A stretch of DNA of 64,000 bases from an uncultured Selenomonadales bacterium (GTDB taxonomy: Bacteria > Bacillota > Negativicutes > Selenomonadales > Selenomonadaceae): NCBI GenBank assembly GCA_947165145.1, contig CAMUZG010000005.1, positions 1 through 64,000 of the forward strand. The letters run 5' to 3'. Positions within the stretch are counted from its first letter, which is position 1; each line of letters opens with the position of its first letter. Shown in pieces: positions 34,966 to 42,581 of this stretch. A program made the position numbers and the translations under genes. Under the pieces are notes generated by a model, which was not told the origin of the DNA, searched no databases, and saw nothing but the letters and a program-made list of their open reading frames with translations.

Positions 34966-35739
34966 TTGCTGACGAAATTTTTTGAGACGATCGGCGCGTT
35001 CGTGATAAAACGTTTTGAGGAATTCGGCACGATAATTTTGCTGTACGTCGACACGATGAAGCAGCTCAAGAGCAAGCCGCGTATCAAGCACATTGTCGCG
35101 CAAATGTCGCATCTCGGCGTCGACTCGCTGACAATCGTCTCATTGACGCTGTTGTTCACGGGCGTAGTCTTCACGTTGCAGACTGCTCACGAATTTATTC
35201 GATTCGGCGCACAATCGACGGTCGGTGGAATAATTGCAATCGCAATCGGCAGAGAGCTTGGACCGGTTTTAGTCGGCGTAGTCTGTGCGGGTCGTGTCGG
35301 TGCGGCAATTACGGCGGAAATCAGCACGATGAAAGTCACCGAACAAATTGACGCTTTGCGCGTTATGGCGGTCAGTCCCGTGAATTATCTGATTGTCCCG
35401 CGCATGATTGCCTGCATGATAGCAGTACCGTTGCTCACGGTTTTCGGCGACATTGTTGGCGTATTCGGCGGCTGGCTCGTCGCAACGCAGTATTCGGGCA
35501 TCAGCTCCTACATGTTCATCAATTCGATTAAGATGTTCGCGAATATTTACGATTTGACGGGCGGAATGATTAAGGCGATTTTCTTCGGCAACGTGATTGC
35601 GGTGCTCGGTTGCTACTACGGCTTGAATTGTCCCGACGGCGCGGAAGGCGTCGGCAAGGCGACAACTAAAACCGTCGTCACGAGCATCATCGTTATCTTC
35701 TTCCTCAACGCGCTGCTGACGTTCATAATTTACAGGTGA
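34966..35739 (+). CDS. mlaE: MlaE-family lipid transport permease
   Basis: Inner-membrane permease of the phospholipid trafficking ABC system. The protein (257 residues) has GRELGPVLVGVVCAGRVGAAITAE, the MlaE signature, and MKVTEQIDALRVMAVSPVNYL after it. It starts with TTG after GGGGGTGG; a TATAAT at 34924-34929 marks the likely promoter. It opens the envelope cluster that continues with mlaF and mlaD, although a dispersed repeat and a restriction pair now lie between these genes. Confidence 0.94.
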   Translation: MLTKFFETIGAFVIKRFEEFGTIILLYVDTMKQLKSKPRIKHIVAQMSHLGVDSLTIVSLTLLFTGVVFTLQTAHEFIRFGAQSTVGGIIAIAIGRELGPVLVGVVCAGRVGAAITAEISTMKVTEQIDALRVMAVSPVNYLIVPRMIACMIAVPLLTVFGDIVGVFGGWLVATQYSGISSYMFINSIKMFANIYDLTGGMIKAIFFGNVIAVLGCYYGLNCPDGAEGVGKATTKTVVTSIIVIFFLNALLTFIIYR

Positions 35740-35776
35740 AACATTTCTAGCGTTTGAAATTAACTTAAATTTTGAT

Positions 35777-35945
35777 GATCAACTTTTCTTTGCATGCCCA
35801 AAGAAAAGTTGCAAAAGAAAAGGCACCTCGCAGGGGCGGTTACTCGTAAAACTAAGTTCGCCGTTTGATAGCCGCGAGGTGTCGCCTTCGAAAACATCCT
35901 GTTTTCTGGGCGACGTAAGGCCGACGTCCTGTCGGCCTCAAAGTT
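35777..35945 (+). repeat. Dispersed multi-hairpin repeat, copy A
   Basis: About 170 bases that recur in inverted orientation at 55601-55774. In order they contain a hairpin AACTTTTCTTTG/CAAAGAAAAGTT, the conserved core CACCTCGCAGGGGCGG, a hairpin GTCGCC...GGCGAC with inner GAAAACA/TGTTTTC, and the hairpin GGCCGAC/GTCGGCC. Differences from copy B fall in pairs that keep the stems. No ORF or terminal duplication is evident. It sits between mlaE and mlaF. Confidence 0.85.
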
Positions 35946-35963
35946 CGTTTTTCTGGTGATTTT

Positions 35964-36689
35964 ATGATTAAACTTATCAATGTAACAAAAAAGTTCGGGC
36001 AGAAATTTGCGCTCAAAAGCATAAACCTTGAGATTGCTGACGGCGAAACACTTGCGATTATCGGCGGCTCAGGCTCAGGCAAATCGACGCTACTGCGCTT
36101 GATGATTGGCTTGATTCAACCTACTGCCGGCGAAATTTGGATTGGCGACGACGAAATTTCCCGACTCGACGAAAAGGAAATGATGCGTGTCCGTCTGCGT
36201 ATGGGCATGGTCTTTCAATACAGCGCACTGTTCGATTCAATGACCGTCGGCGACAACGTTGCCTTCGGTCTCGTCGAACACACGAACTACAGCCGCGAAA
36301 AAATTCAATCAATCGTCCGCGAAAAATTGGAGCAAGTTGGTTTGGAAGGCGTGGAAAATCGTATGCCCAACGAACTCAGTGGCGGCATGAAAAAGCGTGT
36401 CTCTTTGGCGCGGGCAATCGCTTTTGGTCCCGAAATTATTTTCTACGACGAGCCGAGTAGCGGTCTTGACCCAGTCACGACGAACACAATCGACGAGCTG
36501 ATTATCAAAATGCAACGCACCTTGAACGTCACGAGCATCGTAGTAACTCACGATATGGTTAGCGCGTGTCGCATTGCCGACCGTATTGCTATGGTCTACA
36601 AAGGCGAACTCATTGCCGTCGACACGCCCGAAAACTTCAAAAAAATTGATGACAAGCGCATAAAAGCGTTTTTCCGCCTGATTGATTGA
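35964..36689 (+). CDS. mlaF: MlaF-family lipid transport ATPase
   Basis: A 241-residue ABC ATPase: Walker A GGSGSGKSTLLRL, Q-loop MVFQYSALFDSMTVGDNV, signature NELSGGMKKRVSLARA, Walker B IIFYDEPSSGLDP, switch His VVTHDM. FQYSALFDSMTV and LSGGMKKR are characteristic of MlaF. It powers lipid movement with MlaE and MlaD. A restriction endonuclease gene begins 12 bases after its stop. Confidence 0.95.
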   Translation: MIKLINVTKKFGQKFALKSINLEIADGETLAIIGGSGSGKSTLLRLMIGLIQPTAGEIWIGDDEISRLDEKEMMRVRLRMGMVFQYSALFDSMTVGDNVAFGLVEHTNYSREKIQSIVREKLEQVGLEGVENRMPNELSGGMKKRVSLARAIAFGPEIIFYDEPSSGLDPVTTNTIDELIIKMQRTLNVTSIVVTHDMVSACRIADRIAMVYKGELIAVDTPENFKKIDDKRIKAFFRLID

Positions 36690-36701
36690 GGAGAAATTTT
36701 T

Positions 36702-37544
36702 ATGTCTAACATAATCGACGCGATTATCACTCTCGTTAAAAGAAATCAATTTATTTTGATTGACTCAACCATGAGCAATAATCGGGCAAACAGTCGCGGC
36801 AATGCGCTTGAAATTTACGTTAAGGATCTTTTTGCTGATACTTTTAATCATTCGGAGATTGAACGATTGGAGAAATGGAGCAAAACTTTCTCGTGGCTCG
36901 GCAATAATGCAAATCCGCCCGATTTTATGTTGCAAAACGGTGACGCCGTTGAAGTCAAGAAGATTGAATCTCCCGACGTCGCGCTGGCATTAAACAGCAG
37001 TTATCCAAAACAAATTCTCAAAAGTTCAAGTCCGCTCATTTCAAACGCCTGTCGTGAGGCAGAGAATTGGGCGCAAAAAGATATAATCTACGCGGTCGGC
37101 GTTGTCGGTGGCGATAAGCTTAAACATTTATGTTTGGTTTACGGGCAAGATTATTGCGCGTCTGATGAATGTTACAGCCGAATTCGACAGAGAATAAAGA
37201 ACGGCGTCGAAACCATCTCAAACGTTGAATTTGCTCAAACCAGAGAGCTGGGCAGAGTTAATCGCGTAGATCCACTCGGAATAACTTATATGCGAATTCG
37301 CGGCATGTGGCACATTGAAAACCCGTGGAAAGTTTTTGACTATGTTTATCGGCGAAACTTTCAAGCAGAATTTAATTTCATGTGCATAATCAATGCCGAT
37401 AAGTGGGACCGGTTAGAAAATCGCCAAAAACTTATCGAACTTCAAAATCATTGCCCCGGTTTAGAAATTGTCGACGTTAAAATAAAAAATCCCGATAATC
37501 CTTCTAAACTAAAACCGGCAAAGCTCATTCGTTACGAAATTTGA
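36702..37544 (+). CDS. NgoPII-family type II restriction endonuclease (GGCC)
   Basis: A 280-residue protein closely resembling R.NgoPII along its length. Matching segments include NNRANSRGNALEIYVKDLF, GNNANPPDFMLQNGDAVEV, VKKIESPDVALALNSS and ELGRVNRVDPLGITYMRIRG. The PD-(D/E)xK site is PPD...EVKK. NgoPII recognises GGCC; specificity here is by homology and fits the rarity of GGCC in the window. The gene starts at ATG after GAGGAG, between mlaF and mlaD, and is more AT-rich than both. Confidence 0.92.
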   Translation: MSNIIDAIITLVKRNQFILIDSTMSNNRANSRGNALEIYVKDLFADTFNHSEIERLEKWSKTFSWLGNNANPPDFMLQNGDAVEVKKIESPDVALALNSSYPKQILKSSSPLISNACREAENWAQKDIIYAVGVVGGDKLKHLCLVYGQDYCASDECYSRIRQRIKNGVETISNVEFAQTRELGRVNRVDPLGITYMRIRGMWHIENPWKVFDYVYRRNFQAEFNFMCIINADKWDRLENRQKLIELQNHCPGLEIVDVKIKNPDNPSKLKPAKLIRYEI

Positions 37545-37553
37545 GGTGATATT

Positions 37554-38543
37554 TTGAAGGTTATCAGTTTGTTCAGCGGTTGCGGCGGTCTCGATTTGGG
37601 TTTTGAGCGTGCGGGATTTGACATTCCTGTTGCCAATGAATTTGACTCTTCCATTTGGCAAACGTTCAGATTTAATCATCCCAACTCCGCGCTTCTGACT
37701 CAAGATATTCGGAAATTGTCCGTTGATTCTTTTCCAAACGACATTGACGGAATTATAGGCGGACCGCCTTGTCAATCGTGGTCGGAAGCAGGTGCGCAAA
37801 GAGGAATTCAAGATTCAAGAGGACAACTTTTTTTCGACTATATAAGACTTTTAAAAGCCAAGCAACCAAAATTTTTTTTGGCGGAAAATGTCAGCGGTAT
37901 GCTCTCGAATCGCCACACGGAAGCGGTAAAATCCATAACGGAATTGTTCAAAAGTTGCGGGTATGATTTAACTATCACCTTAGTCAACGCCAAAAACTAC
38001 GGCGTAGCTCAAGAACGCAAACGAGTTTTCTACATCGGTTTCCGTCAAGATTTGGGAATTAACTTCAAATTCCCTTGCGGCTCAACCGAAATGGATTCAA
38101 AAAAATTGACGTTGCGCGATGTCATTTGGGATTTACAATTCACGGCAATTCCTTCGGCTGTCGGCAATTCTCATAACGAGCAAGCTGACAACAACAACGA
38201 ATTTTTCACGGGGAATTTTTCTACGATTTTCATGAGCCGTAATCGTGTAAAGTCGTGGGATGAGCAAGCTTTCACCGTTCAAGCCTCGGGGCGACATTGT
38301 CAACTGCACCCGCAAGCTCCCAAAATGGTTTTCTTTGGTCAAAACGACCGCCGCTTTGTGAAAAACAAAGAACATTTATATCGACGCATGACGGTCCGAG
38401 AAATTGCCCGTGTTCAAGGATTTTCTGATGATTTTAAATTTATCTATTCAAATGTTGATGATGCTTACAAGATGATTGGCAATGCTGTTCCCGTGCCGCT
38501 GGCATACGAAATTGCCGTTGCCATAAGAAAATATTTGTCCTAA
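37554..38543 (+). CDS. Cytosine-C5 DNA methyltransferase, NgoPII-type partner
   Basis: A 329-residue C5 methylase. Motif I is [17 protein letters not shown], motif [14 protein letters not shown] with the catalytic Cys, motif VI ENVSG, motif [16 protein letters not shown] and motif [15 protein letters not shown]. The target domain between motifs VIII and IX is small, as in enzymes for GGCC. It begins with TTG at 37554 after GAGGTGAT, 9 bases behind the nuclease. It would protect GGCC sites by methylating one cytosine. Confidence 0.93.
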   Translation: MKVISLFSGCGGLDLGFERAGFDIPVANEFDSSIWQTFRFNHPNSALLTQDIRKLSVDSFPNDIDGIIGGPPCQSWSEAGAQRGIQDSRGQLFFDYIRLLKAKQPKFFLAENVSGMLSNRHTEAVKSITELFKSCGYDLTITLVNAKNYGVAQERKRVFYIGFRQDLGINFKFPCGSTEMDSKKLTLRDVIWDLQFTAIPSAVGNSHNEQADNNNEFFTGNFSTIFMSRNRVKSWDEQAFTVQASGRHCQLHPQAPKMVFFGQNDRRFVKNKEHLYRRMTVREIARVQGFSDDFKFIYSNVDDAYKMIGNAVPVPLAYEIAVAIRKYLS

Positions 38544-38561
38544 AAAACAGGAGGCGAGGCA

Positions 38562-39866
38562 ATGTCAGTTGAAGCCAAAGTCGGAGCGTTCACCGTCGGC
38601 GGATTGATGCTTTTGGGCGGCGCGACGACCGGACTCGGCAATTTCAATTTCGGACCAAGCAGCGATTACACTTTGTACGCGGGCTTTAAACAAGTCGCGG
38701 GTGTTCAACCGCAAACGGACGTTCGATTGAGTGGCGTTTTGGTCGGCAAAGTCACAAAGATTGCCAACGAAGGTACAGGCGTCACCGTCACGATGGGAAT
38801 CAATCCCGACGTGAAAATCCCTAAGCAGTCGAGAGTTGCCATTTCGTCGAGCGGCGTTATGGGCGAGAAGTTCATCAACTTCCAACCGAAGATTGACAAT
38901 GGCGAATATCTTCAGAACGGCGACTACCTTAACGGTGTTGACGAAGCTGGTATGGACGCGATGTTCGACGGCTTGAGCAAAGTTATGGACGAGGTTGACA
39001 CGCTCTTAAAGGACGTGCACGCGATTATCGGCGATGAAACTTTCAAAAAATCCGTCGTCGAGATGAGCAAGAATATGCAGGAAGCGTCCGAACATATGAA
39101 CGCGATGATGGCGACCTTGGACAAAACCGTCGCGGGCAATGAAGGTGCCTTCAACAACATGATTGAACAGCTTGAAGGCGCGGTGCAGGGCATGAACAAC
39201 GCAATGGCGAACGTCGAGAACATGACGTCAAATCTTGACAAGTTCGCTGGAGATCCGAGGACTGTCGAGGAATTGCGCACGACCCTTGACAATATCGCCG
39301 CAACGTCGAAGAATGTCGCGAACATGGCGGATAACATGAACAAATTCGCGGGCGACCCCAAAGTTGCCGAAGATCTCAAAGCCACAGTCAGCAATGCACG
39401 TTCAATCACCGAACGCGCCGATAAAATTTTAGACAAGGTTCAAGGCACCGCCGACAAAGTTTCAAAGATTGACGTAACGCCCTCTGTTGATATACTATAC
39501 AGCGGCAAGGCGCACGATTGGAACACGAATTTCAATTTGGACGTGACGAGCGACGACAAATCTTTGATTCTCGGCGCAGAAGACATCGGCGACCACACGC
39601 GACTCAATCTGCAGGGCGGCAAACGTTTCAGCAAAAATTTCGGAGCACGTGCGGGAATCATCGCGGGCAAACCTGGTATTGGGCTTGATGCCTACGCCGG
39701 TGACAGATTCAAATTTTCCGCCGAAGCTTACGACTTCAACGACGGCAAAGTTCGCCTAAAGTCTCAGTTCCGCGTCGCCGATTCGACTTACCTTCTCGGC
39801 GAATGGCACAACGTCAACAAGAAACGCGACCGCGCCTTCTACTTCGGCATAAAGCAGGAGTTTTGA
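38562..39866 (+). CDS. mlaD: MlaD-like MCE protein with helical linker and C-terminal beta-barrel-like domain
   Basis: A 434-residue MCE protein, about 2.4 times the size of E. coli MlaD. An N-terminal anchor (VGAFTVGGLMLLGGATTGL) leads to one MCE domain (FKQVAGVQPQTDVRLSGVLVGKV, through GVMGEKFINF). Residues about 130-295 are helical and repetitive (NMADNMNKFAGDPK, NLDKFAGDPRTVEELRTTLD). The last 130 residues are alternating beta strands ending DRAFYFGIKQEF, with the terminal Phe typical of outer-membrane barrels. In Negativicutes such long MlaD proteins have been described as bridges across the periplasm. An ACAGGAGG site precedes the ATG. Confidence 0.9.
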   Translation: MSVEAKVGAFTVGGLMLLGGATTGLGNFNFGPSSDYTLYAGFKQVAGVQPQTDVRLSGVLVGKVTKIANEGTGVTVTMGINPDVKIPKQSRVAISSSGVMGEKFINFQPKIDNGEYLQNGDYLNGVDEAGMDAMFDGLSKVMDEVDTLLKDVHAIIGDETFKKSVVEMSKNMQEASEHMNAMMATLDKTVAGNEGAFNNMIEQLEGAVQGMNNAMANVENMTSNLDKFAGDPRTVEELRTTLDNIAATSKNVANMADNMNKFAGDPKVAEDLKATVSNARSITERADKILDKVQGTADKVSKIDVTPSVDILYSGKAHDWNTNFNLDVTSDDKSLILGAEDIGDHTRLNLQGGKRFSKNFGARAGIIAGKPGIGLDAYAGDRFKFSAEAYDFNDGKVRLKSQFRVADSTYLLGEWHNVNKKRDRAFYFGIKQEF

Positions 39867-39897
39867 TTAATTTGGAATGAGGAATTTGGAATTTGGA
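39867..39897. repeat. Heptad-type repeat forming the leader of the adaptor gene
   Basis: TTTGGAATGAGGAATTTGGAATTTGG directly precedes the ATG at 39898. The GAGGAA within it is the only plausible ribosome site, so the repeat appears to have supplied the translation signal. Confidence 0.7.
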
Positions 39898-40929
39898 ATG
39901 AAAAAAATTTTAACCGCGTTGCTCTTCGTGACGACGATTTTTTTTGCCGCGTGCTCCAATCAGCAACCGCCCGTTGAAGTCACCGCAACAAAAGTTCTCG
40001 CTGTCGACGGAAGCATGACGCTCACTCACGACGGGAAAATTTCCTTGAGCGACGAATTAAAAGTTTTGTCGCCCGTCAGCGGCAACGTCGTCGCAACATT
40101 TTTCGAGGACGGCGCGTCAATCGAGGAAGGTCAACCGCTCTTTCAAATCGGCAAACAACAGGACGCAACGTCGCTGATTCAAGCCAAAGCAGCTCTCGCC
40201 GAATCAATGACGGCTCTGGCGCGAGAAATGTCCGAACTTCAACGCGCGGAAGTTCTGCTCAAAAAAAATTCCGTGTCCGCGCAGGAAGTCGCTGATAAAC
40301 GTGCCGCTGTTCAAGAACGACAAGCTGAACTTGCCGAACGTCAAGCACGCGTCAAACAGCTTGAAGACGACGCTACGGCAAATATCGTCTTCGCGCCGAT
40401 AAGCGGACAACTCAACATTGAATGCGTCCAACTCGGTGCTGCGGTCACGGCGAACGAAACTGTCTTGACGACAATCGGCAGTAGCAATCCCGTTGCAATC
40501 CGCTTTGAAATTTCCGACACGGAAAAAAATTTGCTGACGTCGTCCGCCGCGCTCAAAGTCAATCTCAAACTCAACGACACGATTTATCCGCACGAAGGCA
40601 AGCTCAGCTTTGTTGAGGCGTCGATGGTTGAAGTGACATTCGACAACGCGGACGGTCTGTTGACTTTGGGCGACACGGCTCAAATCGTGCTTGACGGCTT
40701 GAACGTCCCGAAAACTCTGCTCGTTCCTGAAAACGCCGTTCAACTGCGCGGCGAGGACAATTACGTTTTCGTCGTCGATTCAAATAAAGAAGCCGCCTTG
40801 AAAAAAATTTCGCTCGGCGGCAAGCTCGGAAGATATTTCATTGTTAATGACGGCTTGAAAGCAAATGATTCGGTTATTGTTGACGGTCTGACGAATCTGC
40901 GCGAAGGCACGCCGCTTTTAATTAATTAG
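39898..40929 (+). CDS. Efflux/export periplasmic adaptor lipoprotein (RND/MFP type)
   Basis: The start is ATG 39898 (343 residues); the track adds seven codons from a repeat. It has a lipobox (IFFAAC) and the membrane-fusion order: barrel-sandwich half 1 (LSPVSGNVVATFFEDGASIEEGQ), an alpha hairpin (about 85-165, LIQAKAALAESMTAL), half 2 (IVFAPISGQLNIECVQLGAAV), then beta-barrel domain. It should link an inner-membrane pump to TolC, which follows. No RND or ABC pump gene is adjacent, so the partner is unknown; in this cluster it may serve lipid or envelope export. Confidence 0.88.
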   Translation: MKKILTALLFVTTIFFAACSNQQPPVEVTATKVLAVDGSMTLTHDGKISLSDELKVLSPVSGNVVATFFEDGASIEEGQPLFQIGKQQDATSLIQAKAALAESMTALAREMSELQRAEVLLKKNSVSAQEVADKRAAVQERQAELAERQARVKQLEDDATANIVFAPISGQLNIECVQLGAAVTANETVLTTIGSSNPVAIRFEISDTEKNLLTSSAALKVNLKLNDTIYPHEGKLSFVEASMVEVTFDNADGLLTLGDTAQIVLDGLNVPKTLLVPENAVQLRGEDNYVFVVDSNKEAALKKISLGGKLGRYFIVNDGLKANDSVIVDGLTNLREGTPLLIN

Positions 40930-40957
40930 GAATTAGGAATTTGGAATTAGGAATTGT
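40918..40957. repeat. Heptad repeat between adaptor and tolC
   Basis: AATTAGGAATTAGGAATTTGGAATTAGGAATT, one orientation only, beginning over the adaptor stop codon. Confidence 0.8.
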
Positions 40958-40993
40958 TTCCGGTTCGTGGTTCCTTAACGAGGAGTGATTGAA

Positions 40994-42496
40994 ATGAGAA
41001 TTGCCAACCGTATCAAAAAAACTTTTCGCAGAAAGCTGGCGGCGATGCTGGTCGCGGGCATGATGACTTTTTCAGTCGGCGTCACAGATGTCGACGCGGC
41101 GGAAATCGTCAACATCACACTTGACGAAACGATTCAACGCGCCCTTGAGAACAACCGCTCGATTAAAGAATCAATCGCTAACCGCCAAGAAGCTTTCTGG
41201 AGTTTAAGCGAGGCTCGTCGTCAAGCCAACCCGCAATTAACGTGGAGTTTCAGCGCGGCAAGACGTGGCGGCATTTATTACGGCGGAACGGGCAACGCAT
41301 TCTCGAACACCGGCTCAATCAGCATGCCAATTTACCAAGGCGGTCGCTTGAAGGAAGGTCGTCGTTCAGCACGCTACGCTTTGAGCGCGGCGGATTTGTC
41401 TTTGGAAAATACAATGCAGACCGTTCGCCTGCAGTCGACAATTTATTATTTCAACGTCCTGCAGTACCGCAACTTGATTGAAGTTTACGAAGAATCCGTT
41501 TTGACGCTGGAAGAACATTTGCGCAACGTTAGTGCTCAATTCCGCGTCGGTACAGTCGCAAAAGTCGACGTGCTTGAATCTCAAGTCGAACTTGCCAACG
41601 CTCAACAAAATCTCGTTAACATTCAGCGGCAATACGACGTTGCCGTTGCCGAACTGAACAATTACATCGGCTTGCCCGCAGATACAATCATTCGTCCGCA
41701 AGACACCCTGACTTATCAAAGGTACGACATGAAGTTGGGCAATTGTACAGCTTTCGCGCTGGAAAATCGTGCTGATGCCGCAATGGCAGATTACGCCGTC
41801 AAACGCGCCGAATCCGCTAAAAATTCCGCAAAAGCTGGTTGGCGTCCCAGTGTCAGCGCAGGCATTTCAAAGGAAATCGATACGTCCAATATGTTCAGCC
41901 ACAAGACTTCCGATCAATGGCGGGCGGGAGTCAGTGCGTCGTGGAATATTTTTGACGGCGGCATCACTCGTGCGCAAGTCAATCAAGCAGACGCCGCGCT
42001 CATAAAAGCACAGGAAGAGGCTGCCGCAATTCGTGAGCAAATTCAGCTCGAAGTGCAATCATATTATCTTCAACTCCACGCCGCAGAAAAAAATATCGGC
42101 ACAACTCATGCGTCCGTTGCCCTTGCCGAAGAAAATTATAAAATTGCTCAAGTCCGTTACGCTGCCGGCGTCGGCACGAACCTTGACGTCATGGACGCTT
42201 CCCGCAAATTGACCGAGGCTCGTTCAAATTATTTCACCGCGCTTTACAACTACAACACCGCAAGAGCCTCACTCGAACGTTATATGGGCGTGCCGGTTGA
42301 AATTGATGTTGTGCGTTACGTCGAATCCGAACAGGAAGGCAAGAAAGCAGATCAATCTCGCGAAGACGCCGCATTGACCACCGAGGCAGCCGCTGTCCCG
42401 AAAGCCGAAGAAGTCGCGCCGGTCGTCATGATTGATTTTGAAACTGATTCGCCGTCACCTTCCGAGAACGTCGAACGCGAAAAAGCCTTTCAATGA
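40994..42496 (+). CDS. tolC: TolC-family outer-membrane efflux channel
   Basis: GAGGAG at 40979-40984 fits ATG 40994 (500 residues). A signal peptide (LAAMLVAGMMTFSVGVTDVDAAE) precedes two internally similar halves with TolC helices: ETIQRALENNRSIKESIAN, VAKVDVLESQVELANAQQNL, and later RYAAGVGTNLDVMDASRKLTEA. These are the typical outer membrane efflux protein repeats. The last 70 residues are acidic and low in complexity. It works with the upstream adaptor and an unlinked pump. Confidence 0.92.
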   Translation: MRIANRIKKTFRRKLAAMLVAGMMTFSVGVTDVDAAEIVNITLDETIQRALENNRSIKESIANRQEAFWSLSEARRQANPQLTWSFSAARRGGIYYGGTGNAFSNTGSISMPIYQGGRLKEGRRSARYALSAADLSLENTMQTVRLQSTIYYFNVLQYRNLIEVYEESVLTLEEHLRNVSAQFRVGTVAKVDVLESQVELANAQQNLVNIQRQYDVAVAELNNYIGLPADTIIRPQDTLTYQRYDMKLGNCTAFALENRADAAMADYAVKRAESAKNSAKAGWRPSVSAGISKEIDTSNMFSHKTSDQWRAGVSASWNIFDGGITRAQVNQADAALIKAQEEAAAIREQIQLEVQSYYLQLHAAEKNIGTTHASVALAEENYKIAQVRYAAGVGTNLDVMDASRKLTEARSNYFTALYNYNTARASLERYMGVPVEIDVVRYVESEQEGKKADQSREDAALTTEAAAVPKAEEVAPVVMIDFETDSPSPSENVEREKAFQ

Positions 42497-42563
42497 ATTA
42501 GGAATTAGGAATTTGAAATTAGGAATTATAATTCCACATTCCTAATTCCACATTCCACATTAA
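42494..42563. repeat. Heptad repeat array between tolC and tamB
   Basis: AATTAGG-type units followed by ATTCCACATTCC-type units in inverse orientation, the same two-armed form as at 4.83 and 31.3 kb. Confidence 0.85.
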
Positions 42564-42581
42564 AAAAAAGGGGTGCTCGCC

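Noticed and set aside
35777-35945. Insertion sequence or transposon
   Set aside because: No transposase ORF, no clear target-site duplication; it is better described as a short structured repeat.
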